Source: Phragmites australis
Lineage: Eukaryota; Streptophyta; Magnoliopsida; Poales; Poaceae
Assembly: GCF_958298935.1 (NCBI RefSeq)
Contig: NC_084943.1
Location: forward strand, 12,951,001 to 13,015,000
Length of the DNA stretch: 64,000 nt
Reading direction: 5' to 3'
This document shows, one piece after another, positions 22,515 through 33,175 of the stretch. How positions within the stretch are numbered: the stretch's first letter is position 1; each line of letters begins with the position of its first letter. The notes below the pieces were generated by a model. It did not search any database. It was given only the letters and a program-made list of their open reading frames with translations, and was not told the origin of the DNA. Both the position numbers and the translations under genes were made by a program.

Positions 22515-25202
22515 CTACACATAGAACTTGCGCAACACGTCAATGTTCCAAGACTTGTGTAATTCACAGCCGTCCTCCATGGATAACTTGACCGCACCAG
22601 GTTAGGTGACATCGACTACTTTGTAGGGTCCCTCCCACTTGGGGGAGAGTTTATTTCAGCTGGCCTTATTCTGAATTTTCCTAAGGATGAGGTTGCCTAC
22701 GACCAGTGTTTGCTATCGTACCCTTCGGACGTGGTAGCGTCTGAGGCTCTGATGGTACCGGGCAGCTTGAATCAGAGCATGATCATGGAACTCTTCGATC
22801 AGGTTTATGTCGTCCTCTCGTCGTGCCATTTGTTCATCATGTAAGCAGTTGAGTCAACCAGCTGGTCGATTTAGGGAAGGGTAAAAAGATCTTTCGAGCA
22901 TGCCTTGCTCAGGTTGGTGAAGTCAACGCAAATGCTCCACTTACCATTGTGCTTTGGAACCAGGACTGGGTTAGCCACCCATTCTGGGTCTTATACCTCC
23001 CGGATGAAGCCTACCTCTAGGAGCTTGTCGATCTCCTGTCGAAGTGCTTCCTTCCAACGCGCTTTCTACCTGATAGGTCTTGCGTCCGGCCGTACAGATA
23101 GCTTGTGCTTGATCATATCCCTGGGACTCTGGGCATATCAGATGGACCCCATGAAAAGACATCCACGTTCGCTCAGAGGAAGGTGATGAGTGTGAGTTCC
23201 TATTTGGGGTCTAGTGAGGCCCCAATCTCTACAGTTTTAGTTGGGTTGGTGTCATCCAGGCTTGCTGCTATGAGTCGATCGTCTAGGCTGGCAATGACCT
23301 GGACTTTTACTGGCTGTCCACTGGGATTGGCGGTCTCAAGCTATGACCTAGGAGTTAGCTCGACCATGTCGAGGCTCCTCTTGTCACAGTGCAGGGCCGT
23401 CTTGGCGTTGCCAACAATGGTGATGGCCCCTGTTGGCCCAGGGGTCTTGATTGCCTGGTACGCGTAGTGAGCAACGGCCATGAACTGGGCCATTGCCGGT
23501 TGCCCAAGGATCACGTTATACGCAGTCCCGAAGTTGGCCACATTGAAGAGGATCCTTTCGGTCCTGAAGTTTTCCAGTGAGCCGAAGGTGACCGGTAGCT
23601 CGATTCGTCCTAGCGGCTTGGCCGAGGAGGCCAGGATGATCCCGAAGAAAGGTGGGGATGGCTTTAATGAGCTTCTCAGAATTTGCAGGGCGTCCAGTGC
23701 GTCGGTGAAGAGAAGGTTGATCGAGCTCCCACCGTCAACGAGTACACGGCCTAGCCAGATGTTCTGTACCGTGGGTTCGACTATGATGGTGTAACGACCA
23801 GTGCCTCTGACGCATGCCAGATGATCGGCCTGGCTGAAGGTGAGCGGGACCTCCGACCACTTGAGGCATGGGCTTGGGTCTGATGTGGTTGCCCACAGTT
23901 CCTGGATCATCGACTTGTATTCCCTATTACAAGAATATGTTGTGACCCCTCTGAAGATGTGATGGACCATGTGATCGGCCTGCTGGTACCCCAGTGCCGA
24001 TTGGTCAGGGGCAGCCTGGTCTTCATTGCAGTCGCTGCGTTTGTCCTTGCACTCTTTGAGCTCCTGGTCGATAATGCCTTGTACGACTTTGCATTCGGTT
24101 AGATGGTGGGCGTATGTATGATAGATCAGGCAGTAGTCCCGACCCTTTTTCTGGTCCTTGTTTTTGAAGCATCGGCGTGTAAGGCTGGCTTGTTTGACTG
24201 CAAAGACCTCGTGAGGTCCGACCTTTCGCTTGCTCTGCTTGTCTTTCTGGTCGGCTCCTTTGGAAGAGGCGGGCTGGTCAGACGCCGGGCGCAACTTGGA
24301 GTCAATCTGCCACTCCCGAGCCTCAGCAGCCTGTGCGCATTTGTTCACAAGCTCGAAGAGCTCGGTGTTATTTTGAATCACCCGGGTGGCCAGCTTCTCG
24401 ACCATTTTTTGATCCTTGACCCCCCTCTTGAATGCTATGACCACATATTCTCCCATGATCCTTGGAATGGTGTTCCAGCGCTTAGTGAAGTGTTGGATGT
24501 AGTCTCGTAGTGACTCGCCTTGTCGCTGTCTAACCTAACATAGGTCATCCTTGACCCCTGGTCGAGCGTAGGTTCTCTGGAAGTTGGAGACAAACTGGTC
24601 GCACAGGTCCTCCCAGGAGTGAACTGACCTGTGGGGGAGATTCATCAACCAAGACCAGGCAGAACCGGTCAGGGATGTAGGGAAGTAGTTAGCCATAACC
24701 TTCCTGTGTCCTCCGGCGACCTGCACCATGGTGGTGTACATCTGTAGAACTCTTCTGGGTTGGTCGAGCCGTCATACTCTTCAGCTAGGACCGACCAAAA
24801 TTTGTCTAGCTAGCGCACCTCCCATAGCCTGGTAGACAGGGCGTTATACCCTATCCCATAATGGGGTGGTGCTCGTTGTTGGGTGGCGGTGTGTGTCCTG
24901 GAGGAGATACGACGGTCTTTGGGCGACGGGATGGAGTCGTCTGATGCCTCCCTGCAGAAAGAAGGAGTACGGTAGGGCTGTTTGCCCTTTTCCAGCACCT
25001 GTCGGGCCCTGTTCTCCTCCTCTCTAGTGGCCACCTGACTCTGAATTACTCCATGAAGGTCACGTTGGTGTAGGGAGTCGTGTAGGTCAGAGGGTTGGGG
25101 AGCACGGGACCTATTCTGTCGCGGGAGTTGGGGAGCACGGGACCTATTCTGTCGCGGGCCCAGTTGTGACCCATGGTGACTACGACCCTCACCGAACCTC
25201 AT
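22515..25202 (-). pseudogene. Tat gag-pro-(deleted) pol polyprotein
   Basis: On the minus strand, gag begins near 25202 with an Arg/Pro/Gln-rich N-terminus. The capsid core follows (HRKVMANYFPTSLTG, SWSWLMNLPH, 24560-24740), then QRQGESLRDYIQHF, a CCHC-like knuckle CLIYHTYAHHLTEC (near 24110) and the aspartic protease site VDGGSSINLLF (near 23735). Protease flank PVTFGSLENFRTE leads to VILGQPAMAQFM. Pre-RT continues to GFIREV, WSICVDFTNLSKACSKD and IDQLVDSTA near 22855. The sequence then jumps directly to the integrase C-terminus (EEFHDHALIQAARYHQSLRR, then LSPKWEGPYKVVD) and the end SWNIDVLRKFYV at 22515. The stops look mostly like Gln/Arg codon changes. The element could not self-mobilise. 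Confidence 0.88.
25092..25160 (-). repeat. 33-bp tandem duplication in gag N-terminus
   Basis: Two in-frame copies of a 33-bp unit, including GGAGCACGGGACCTATTCTG, repeat the peptide RQNRSRAPQ. Length stays a multiple of three, so the gag frame is kept. Confidence 0.8.
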
Positions 25203-25553
25203 GATAGGCGCTGTGCATGTCGACGTGGTCTGGCACCAAGCGGTCTCATCCAGGAGGGCGAGATCTCGTAGCCATGGTGCCGCTGGCTAGCCTTCCGGTA
25301 TGGCCTCTTGCAGAATGGGACACCATGCAGACCTCACATTGGGCCTTGGAGATCCCTGATTTTGGTTCGGTGTCCCATGCCTAGAGTACACCTGGTTTGT
25401 CCGGATGGTACCCAATGACAAATATGTTTTGGCAGCCGGGGTCCTTAGAACGGGACTCAGCGGTTGCCGTGGATTCGGCCATGGGTAGTCTGATCAAGTT
25501 TTTTCAAACTTGCTGAAATAATGAAAACGGGCCCCCCTACCTCGCGCGCCAAA

Positions 25554-26511
25554 TGTCGAGGGTAAATCCCTGACAGTGATTCCAGGGTATGTTTGACAGT
25601 GGGTGCATGAATGGTGTTTTCGGGACTGGGTGTGTCTGTGTGTAGATATAGGATTCAGGGACACCAGGGGTTATACAGGTTCGGATCTCCTGGAGGAAAA
25701 CAACCCTACGTCATGTGTTTTCTATTATAGTAGATCTCACTTGGTTACAGACAGTGTTCTAACTGTTTGCCAGAATTGATCTCCTTTCTGTTACAGATGA
25801 GGTCCTCATCCCTTTATATAGCAGGGAGAGGGAGAACTTACATGCGTGCCCTACACAGATGATCTCTGCTCATTCTAATATCTAACTCAACTCATCAATA
25901 TGGAGTACTGGGCGTGCCAACTTGCTCTGATAGCATTGTATATCGTGCTGCCGTGCATCGTCTTTGCTTAGTCCGTAGAGCCTTATCTTGCTGCATTTAA
26001 TGTGACAGGACAGAACGATGCCCTTCTGCACCGTCCTCGTCCTCTTGCCTCTCCGTGCTGTCCCTGTCCACTTGCCTCTGCACCGTTCCCATCCACTTGC
26101 CTCTTCGCTGTCCCCGTCCACTTGCCTCTTTGTGCCATCTCCGTCCACTTGCCCTGCCGGATGGCTGACAACATCCCATCTGTCTTGCGGCACTGTGCCG
26201 GCCTCTAGAGTCTCACTCCATAGCCTTTAATGCTACGGGATGGGACAACGCCCCTGCACCACCCACAACCCTATCCATCTGGGTTGGTGCCTGGTGGAGA
26301 GAAGCGTTCGGGCGAGTCTCCAAGTCAGTCCCACGACTAGGGGGGCTGGTCGTGGGTTTGTGTGAAGGCATAGCGAGATTGGTCGCTGGAGGCCTTGCAC
26401 TGGTCGTAGTAGCTCATCAACCGATTAGCATTTTAGGAGATGTTTACCTGGTTGTTTGCACCTTTCGTGGGGCCTGTTAGCCGGGGTACCCCTTTACTTG
26501 ATACACCGACA
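25554..26511 (-). mobile_element. 5' LTR of nested Tat
   Basis: On the minus strand it starts TGTCGGTGTATCAAG at 26511 and ends ...TTTACCCTCGACA at 25554, the expected TG...CA ends. It includes CTTTATATAGCAGGGAG on the plus strand near 25812. A ~30-bp minisatellite (26030-26160) lies inside. Confidence 0.75.
26030..26160. repeat. ~30-bp minisatellite in Tat LTR
   Basis: CCACTTGCCTCT-type units recur about every 30 bp. Each carries CCGTCCACTTGCC or a close variant, about four to five copies in all. The partial 3' LTR at 21219-21558 ends before reaching this part. Confidence 0.8.
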
Positions 26512-26732
26512 CTTTCGATAGACATGCGACAAGATTCCCTGAGACCCACCTTGGCATCGTAACAACTCTCCCTGGAGCACAGTGAACAGTTTATCGCAGT
26601 ATTCCCCCCTTGTGTATATAAGGGTAACCCATCCATGGCTACTTCATGTCCATCACAGTCCAACATAATTCCTTCCATTGGAAGTGGATTCGGGTCTGGT
26701 TCAAAAAGAGTAAGGGCTAGATGGGCCCTTAC

Positions 26733-27164
26733 GAGCTATGGTACGACATCCTTGATAGACTCTAGCGTGAGGATGAAGAGCAAAATAGAAATGAAGACCC
26801 AGAGCAGAAGAACAAGGCGATCTTGCAGCAGATAGAAGCGCATGAGGCACGCATACCACAGTGCGACTACGGTAAAATAGCATACCTAAAACCATTCCTA
26901 CTTGCCATAATTGCTTTGTACTGATGTGGGGTAAGTGTTCATGACATCCTACCATGCTACAAATTTCATCTAATTCACCCTCTTCCCTCCAACAGTACGA
27001 CAAGCCCAGGTGCAAGTTTGAATAGTACGTGAACCAAGAAGAGTACACGAACGTCAACCGGCTATGATAACACTAAGAAAATGAAGCGCACAGATGTTAA
27101 ATGGCCAAAGATGAGACTACAAGTGCTCCATGAAGAGTGATGGGATCAATACCTCACTACATGA
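26733..27164 (+). pseudogene. Transposon-borne small protein, relic 1
   Basis: I do not recognise a named gene. A readable frame gives ELWYDILDRL, an acidic and Gln-rich helix (REDEEQNRNEDPEQKNKA) and IPQCDYGK up to a GT donor at about 26873. It resumes after an intron with YDKPRCKFE and YVNQEEYTNVNRL (about 26997-27060). After a frameshift, MKRTDVKWPKMRLQVLHEE follows. A stop replaces the Trp expected after CKFE. It sits just upstream of a related zinc-binding gene (27886-32330) in the same orientation and inside the MULE. Small proteins with such Cys-rich GRF-like pieces are common in grass transposons; their role is unknown. A TATA-like TGTATATAAGGG lies near 26613. Confidence 0.5.
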
Positions 27165-27435
27165 GGTAAGATGCAAGTTCCTCCATAATGCATGTACAGC
27201 CTACCAATTGTGTTGTGTACTGTGGCACGTGGACTAGCACAAGGATATGTGTGCAGTAAGCCCTACCCCCATGGATGCAACTTCCAAGAGATCCACTGAG
27301 AACATCTAGATGGGAAGCCTCCATGTTTTCCCTTGCACCTGGCAATCTGTCTTTCCATAAGGCACGCTTCATTTAGAGTACTACATGCCATTATAACTTG
27401 TCAAAGATTGTGTATAAATAGGGTATAAGTCGGTG

Positions 27436-27485
27436 CATATTGTCTTATGTAATGTAGCCACATATTGTCTTATGTAATGTAGCCA
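27436..27485 (+). repeat. Two-copy 25-bp tandem repeat
   Basis: Two perfect adjacent copies of a 25-bp unit containing TTGTCTTATGTAATGTAGCC. The stretch 27165-27820 otherwise shows no coding signal. Confidence 0.85.
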
Positions 27486-27824
27486 CAGACAGACAATAAA
27501 TGGTTACGATGACATTTCTATATGATATACTTTACTTTCATCAATGAAATGGTATGGATTTATCATTCTACCAATACGTTTTTCCTAAGCCCAATGCATT
27601 CATAGGATCCCCTGCCTTCCATGCAAAGGCAACAATAACTCCTTGCTAAACTTTTGCAGAATTAAAGCAATAGCTTTCATAGGGATTCTCTGCCAAGCAT
27701 CATTGCCACATCTTTTGCAGCTTTCACAGGGAATCCCTACTCATTTTTCCTTGTGCACAATACTCCCATGCTCCAGCCCTCAGCCATGCCCATGCACTCA
27801 GTCCATGCACTATCCCCTAGCCAC

Positions 27825-27832
27825 CATAAATA
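27825..27832 (+). promoter_or_regulatory. TATA-like box before zinc-binding gene
   Basis: CATAAATAACC lies about 60 bp before the ATG at 27886, with a C-rich leader between, a reasonable plant core promoter layout. Confidence 0.4.
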
Positions 27833-30204
27833 ACCCCACCCTCAACTATAGATACACCACTCCTTCCTCAGCTCTCTCAATTGTAATGTCTTCCTCAGCT
27901 CCACCAAGCCCACCTAAGAAACATTAGAGGATTTTCATCATCCAGGGTGTCGAATAGCTGATGTGCTTCTGTGATGACCTTTATAGGCTTTGCAAGTCCT
28001 ATGATATCTCCTACACCTATGGCAGATGCTTCTTTATATGTGCCAACTACGTGTATGATTCGCCTTGATATGGACCGTATGAGTACCTACCGGTATAGCG
28101 ATATAAAGCACTCCTGTGGCACTTTTCATATGATTTCATGCACTATCTTACTAATCTCCTCTCTTGTTTCATTTATCTAGTCTCCTCCACCTATCTGTGA
28201 CTTCATGGAATGGCTGGACATGGAGCAAAATGAGCACTAGAAGCGGTGGATCAACATGGAGATGCAGTGGAGGAGGGAAGCTTACAAGTATCAGGAGTAC
28301 AAGCAATAGTAAGAGGCACTACGGTTGAAGTGTCAGGAGAAAGAGCAAAAGAGGAAGATAGCGAACACTACTATAGAAACCCCCTTCACTGCCGGCTCCA
28401 AAACTATCTTCACTGCCAGTTTTGGAGCAGGTAGTGGGTAATGGGTAGTGATAGTCGGGGACTATTACTGCCGGCTCCGTGGATCGCTAGTGAAAGGGGT
28501 TATCACTGCCGGTTGAAGGATTTGGCTAACAGTGATGCCTTGGATATCACTACTGGCTGGTTATTTCAGCCGTCAGTGTCGTGCCTCCCCCCTTCTACTC
28601 GGCCTTGTCCTCCCTCTCTCTCCTCGATATCTCCATCTCTCTCCCACTCAATACATGCATACAATGAGACATATGTAATGTAAATCAATAATAAACGTAC
28701 ATTCACTAACACATACAATATTGTAATTGAGTACATTATGACTACATTTAACACAAATATGTCACATCTTACGAAGCAAAATAGGCATAAAGGTACTGAC
28801 AATTGACATATTGATCTTACAAGTCACATCATCTTACATAGAAAAATAATGGTGATTACAACCAGAACTAGGATTATAACATCTTTACACATGACATCAT
28901 ACTTTTTATTATTTTTGAAGTTAGCCAATTTTAGCTCGGCTTGGATAATTTGACTGTTGTATGCCGCAACAGCTTAATGTTTCGACTTGTATCCTTTGTA
29001 ACATGCTCCATTGAATCCATTAACTTGTGCGTGGGATTCTTCCCAAATGGAGAACACTCCACTTTGCCGACCACGATGAATATGCAATCCTAAATTTCAG
29101 AGAATATGAAAAAATGATATACTAAAGACCACACTAATGCTCTCTGAACTAGTATTGCACTAGATAGCCAAACCAACTAGTATTTCAGAAGCATGGATAT
29201 TATACCACATACCAAAATACAAGAGAATACTCATGAGTATTCATTACACATGATCTTGAGATAAAAAGACAACAAGCCATAAAGGAAAATATCTCTCATC
29301 ATGTATACAGAAAGTAATGGACAACAGGAACATAATTTATGTAAAAGTGCTCCCAGATGTTGAGTAACAATTGGCCCCATAACTGTTAAAGTTCTACTCT
29401 CTAATTATTCTAGTGAATACATCATAGATAGGGCAATATTTTTGAGATTTCATCTAGCAAATAGAACTTGATCTAGTTCTTCAAAATTTAAGACATCAGC
29501 ATGGACATGACTGCTATGCAAACAAAGTGCACAAACTCAGAACAGAACAAATAAGAAAGTACCGAGGTAGGAGAACTTAATACCAGTTTGCAAAATGACT
29601 GCTAGAGAAGCTAACATAAAAATTTACCAACTATAAAGTATATTAGACAGACTTTGAACTCATAGAAGCACACATCCAAGGATCAATTTAACATGTATTA
29701 CACTGAATAGCCAAATCAACATGGATTTCTCAGTGTACAAGTACAGAACCGAACATACAACAAGTAACATCCAAGTCTATGCTAGTGTACTCAGAAATCA
29801 AGCCCAGCCTCAGTGCATTCTTTCATCACAGAGCAAAAAGCACATGTAACCTGCTGTCCAGATTACCAGAGTAGGGAGGGAGGTGATGATAATATTTACC
29901 TTTGCTCTATCAGTCAGTGAAGCTGGCGGATGTGAATGACAGCAGCACGAGCGGGATGGGGGACGACAGCGATGGGGACGGAGACGGTGGCCTCCGGAAC
30001 AGGGACGGTGGGTCTCCAGGGAAGGCGACAACGGCCTCTGGGAAGGGGACTACGGTGCTCCGAGGACGATGGCCTCTGGGACACGGACGACGGCATTATG
30101 GAGCATGTGACGGGGATGGCGGCATCAGGGAGGAGGCGGCGGGAGGTGTTTCGGCACAGAGGGAATAGGTCGGGAAAAATTTTCTATGTGTCAAAGGGTG
30201 GGTG

Positions 30205-30700
30205 TCGAGCAATTATATAGGGGAGGGCTTTCATTGCCGGCTCAATATGAGCACCAGCAGTGAAACAGTACCTTCACTGCTCAATAGGATGATTGGCAAT
30301 GAAACTACTTTCACTGCTAGCCCAATAAGTCCGCTGGTAGTTAAAGTAGTTTCACTGCCGGTCCAATATATCCACCGACGATGAAACCCCTTTCAGTGTT
30401 AGTACCGCGGGATGCCAAAAAAAATTTAGTTTCACATGTGACCTAGAGAATCGAACCCATGACCTGCACCAAGTAAGAACGAACAAACCGCTGGGCTACT
30501 TAAGAGTTTTCGATTGAGTTTGTAATATCTATATTTATTAACATTCTGTTGGCCTAAAATCCTAATACATATTTATTTAAATTTGAAAGAGTACCATCAT
30601 TGCCGGCTCAAAAGGACGACCAGTGAAAATAGTTTCACTGCAGGCCCAATATGTCCACATGAAGTGAAACCCCTTTTCACTATTGGTATCTCAAGGTGAA
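30205..30700. repeat. Internal blocks of CACTGCCGGC-type repeats
   Basis: Subterminal-type repeats (TTTCACTGCCGG, GCAGTGAAAC) occur in two further blocks inside CACTA-1, at 30225-30405 and 30595-30690. They flank a tRNA-like piece. They probably mark a small nested non-autonomous CACTA or a local rearrangement. Confidence 0.6.
30446..30498 (-). repeat. tRNA-like A box/B box piece (possible SINE)
   Basis: On the minus strand TAGCCCAGCGG (30498-30488) fits the Pol III A box. GGGTTCGATTCTC (30458-30446) fits the B box about 40 nt downstream, close to tRNA spacing. A proper cloverleaf is not formed, so it is not called a tRNA gene. It could be a SINE head or a decayed tRNA sequence. Confidence 0.35.
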
Positions 30701-30840
30701 AAAAATTTGTTTTTTTTTGTGCGCGTGCACAGAGAAATTGAAGCTTCCATAATAAAAGTTAGGTATAATTGCATCTAAAATAAATTCATACATAGTAATT
30801 AATATAATTTAGCTACTTTGTCTTAATGATTTGGCCTGCA

Positions 30841-31390
30841 TTATGATCACGACGTACATAGGGAGGTTCGTCGGTGTCTTCCATGGGACCTAGGTCGACG
30901 TCCTCTCCGAAAGGAGGTAGCACATCGAATTGATTGTAGTTTTCCTCGTCAACAACATTCTTCACTCAACAATCCTTCTTTTTCCTTGAAGAACCACATG
31001 GCGCTCCTCCTTGTTAGCCGGGTCCGGGTCCTTCACATAGAAGATTTGCATAACATCATTCGCAAGTATGAATGGTTCTTCCCTATATCCAACGAGTTTT
31101 TGGTCCACTGTAGTCACACCGTACTTGTCGATCTTTACAGCCCATGGGAGTTTGACCCATTGGCACTGAAAAAGAGTCACACATGTTTTAAAGTCCTCTA
31201 CCATACGCTAGAACTTTCTAAATTCTCTTTCATTGGTGAAGTTTCCCTCCCCATCGCGCAACATCTGCTTCAGATCATTGACGTCGGAGTCGGCCAACAT
31301 CTCCTCTAGATCATCATCAGCCAACTTATCTCCGACAGGCGGCATATCAATGTATTCATCGACCGACATATCGGTGCACATATCTTCATC
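30841..31390 (-). pseudogene. CACTA transposase, N- and C-terminal pieces fused
   Basis: From 31390 down, the minus strand reads an acidic segment (DMSVDEYIDMPPVGDKLADD, then EEMLADSD) and NEREFRKF, a stop, and MVEDFKT, as in the N-terminal half of CACTA transposases. It then passes at once into LFQCQWVKLPWAVKIDKYG, VGYREEPFILA, QIFYVKDP and HVVLQGKRRI, the C-terminal block (DUF4216-like). It ends DVLPPFGEDVDLGPMEDTD and EPPYVRRDHNAG at about 30850. The whole catalytic middle is missing. It is a deletion derivative that would depend on another element for movement. Confidence 0.85.
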
Positions 31391-32330
31391 TTCTCTTCCA
31401 ATGTATCATGGCTACATACCTAAATATCATGGCTATTTTTTCTAATTCGTTAAAAATAAAAAATGAATATGCTCATACTTAAAGTTTCTGTACTGTAGGC
31501 TTCTAAATTTATTCCAATGGTTCACTAGGATCAATTTTGAAGATTTGCCTAGGTCTCTATAGGGATTAGTTTGGTTTTTCAGGTAACATTTTGAGTTAAA
31601 ATGCTAAGATAGGATTAACCTTGGGGATTTTAACTTACTTGAGCTCAAGAGGCTCTTGCTAGAAGCTTGCTTGCTCTTGGGGAAAAATCCACAGTTCACT
31701 TGTCATAAAAAAATGAAGAAAGGGCAAATGAAAAAATGGAGAGGAAAGAAGGTATTTTGTTTGGATAGGTAGAGAGAGCTCATCTAGACCTCCTTCTTGA
31801 CCAAAATTGAGCTTGAGTGGTGGGGGAATCAATGTGGGAGAAGGGATGAAGTGGTTGTTGCAATAGTAGATTTTGTGAGGGAGAGAGTACTGAAATGGCT
31901 CTGTTAGATCGAGGTAGAAGAAGGTGGGGAAGAGTAGGATACCACTGCCGGCTCATATAATCCGCTGGCAGTGATGTAGGGATATCACTACCGGTTAGTA
32001 GATTAAGCCGACAGTGATGAGGTGTGGGTGCATTACTGTCAGCTCAATCCATCAGCTGGTAGTGATGACCCTTATCACTGCTGGTTCATAAGCCACGATT
32101 GTTGATTCTTCCCGCGCGGCTCATGAACCGGCAGTGATGCCCCATCACTGCCGGCCTATGAATAACCGGCAGCGATGGGTCGGTATATAAGCCCAATTCT
32201 ATAATAGCGGAAGGAGTGCACCGTGGCTGAAGCATATGAAGCAGAGAGGGAAAGGAAGCAGGAGAGGGCCCACCGTGCTAAGGCAGAGGGTCCCGATATC
32301 CTGAGAAAGGGTAAATATCCTAGGTACACT

Positions 32331-32930
32331 CAATATAGAGCATCTATTGTAACTCAGATTATTTTTAATTCCCTAAGGTATGTTAGGTTTAGCAGCGGCA
32401 CAATATTAGTTAGTCTTTAGGTGAACCGTACATACCAATATTTGTTGTCATCATCTCTTTATGGTTATGGTTTATTCGCGTAGTGACAATAAACCCTATG
32501 TCATATATAATATTTATCAGTGTATGTAACCACTGTGCCTAGTTTTATGATAATTATGCTTCACAACTACTATTCTTCAAAAAATTAGATTTTGTATCCT
32601 TCCAACGTTACTTCACTAAAAATTTACTCACATAATTTTACATCAACTAAATAAAAAAATGTTGACAAAATTGCAATGAACCATATTTAAGGAAAAATGA
32701 ACCACTCTGTGATGCCGTTTGGACAACTATTTTACACAACAAACAATTTCGATCGTTTAGCATCTGCGTGCCTCATTGCCTTAGCCTTCATGTAGCCGTT
32801 GTTGATATTTTCGATAGACTTTGAATTCTTCTATAGGATGTTACATTAATGTACATTGAGCTCTGGCTGTGCCTCATTGAATACATGATTCTTCCCAAAT
32901 TATTAATAAGAAAAAAGAGATGTTAATTGT
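32331..32930. other. AT-rich internal MULE sequence, no gene seen
   Basis: There is no coding or RNA signature. It lies between the end of the split zinc-binding gene and the right subterminal palindromes of the MULE. Confidence 0.5.
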
Positions 32931-32931
32931 C

Positions 32932-33175
32932 GGCAACCGGAGTGCCCATAGGTATGTCGGCATTTCCAGTACCGACAAGCCTATTGGCTATCAAGTAGCG
33001 CGACACCCATATTGGTGTCTACCTAGGGAATGTCGGCATGTGGAGTGCCGACATACCTTTTCGACACAACATACTTGCTGATAAACCCCCGGACCCACTA
33101 CCATGTAAGCTGTCAGCAAGCGGAGTACCGGCAAGTCACTTGTCAGTACTCTGCGTGCTAACATGTACCTATTCT
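32932..33175. repeat. Subterminal palindromes of the MULE, right
   Basis: TGTCGGCA...TGCCGACA words recur (about 32930, 32957, 33038, 33110 and 33143), the counterpart of the left-end set at 20466-20780. This supports both being the ends of one element. Confidence 0.7.

Larger units (their letters stand above)
21219..26511 (-). mobile_element. Minus-strand Tat retrotransposon with internal deletion
   Basis: Two LTR copies in the same orientation flank minus-strand gag-pro-pol. The 5' LTR is 25554-26511 (TGTCGAGGG...ACACCGACA on the plus strand). The 3' LTR is partial, 21219-21558. Next to the 5' LTR, the minus strand reads TTTGGCGCGCGAGGTAGGGG, a primer-binding region of the kind found in Tat elements. 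Most of RT, RNase H and integrase is deleted. From 21559 to 22514 I see only non-coding 3' sequence. No target duplication could be matched, consistent with the truncated 3' LTR. Confidence 0.8.
28366..32209 (-). mobile_element. CACTA-1, non-autonomous CACTA transposon
   Basis: Left end CACTACTATAGAAACCCC (28366); the right end on the minus strand is CGCTATTATAGAATTGGG (32209). The 3-bp duplication is GAA at 28363-28365 and 32210-32212. Both ends carry arrays of CACTGCCGGCTC-type subterminal repeats (28380-28590 and 31930-32180). The transposase on the minus strand is reduced to a fused remnant (30841-31390). The left end is homologous to the left end of CACTA-2 at 34151, including CTCAATACATGCATACAATG. 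Between 28600 and 30200 I see no supported gene; the G-rich ORFs near 29900-30170 are low-complexity. Confidence 0.88.
27886..32330 (+). pseudogene. GRF-like zinc-binding small gene split by CACTA-1
   Basis: The ATG at 27886 opens MSSSAPPSPPKKH, then RIFIIQGVE. A Cys-rich motif follows with CFCDDLYRLCKS and YGRCFFICANYVYDSP, resembling a GRF-type zinc ribbon (CxC ... C ... C). After an intron (about 28090-28185) it continues SPPPICDFMEWLDMEQNEH and a long charged helix (RWINMEMQWRREAYKYQEY) to EKEQKRKIA at 28362. There the 3.8-kb CACTA-1 (28366-32209) interrupts. The frame resumes at 32213 with EAYEAERERKQERAHRAK and ends GKYPRYTQ near 32330. Leaving out the insert and one copy of GAA gives an uninterrupted reading across the junction. 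Stops at about 27914, 27955, 28066 and 28308 disable it. Function unknown; probably transposon cargo. Confidence 0.6.

Noticed and set aside
21887..22591. Plus-strand ORFs of 76-109 codons inside the minus-strand Tat element
   Set aside because: Considered as an antisense extra ORF, but no coiled coil or known aORF motif and the frames overlap the integrase end.
28366..28590. CRISPR-like or satellite array
   Set aside because: The repeated CACTGCCGGCTC words are irregularly spaced and inverted, as expected of CACTA subterminal repeats.
29902..30220. Gly/Asp- and Arg-rich ORFs inside CACTA-1
   Set aside because: Simple GGCGACGG-like composition gives ORFs in several frames at once; no conserved motif.
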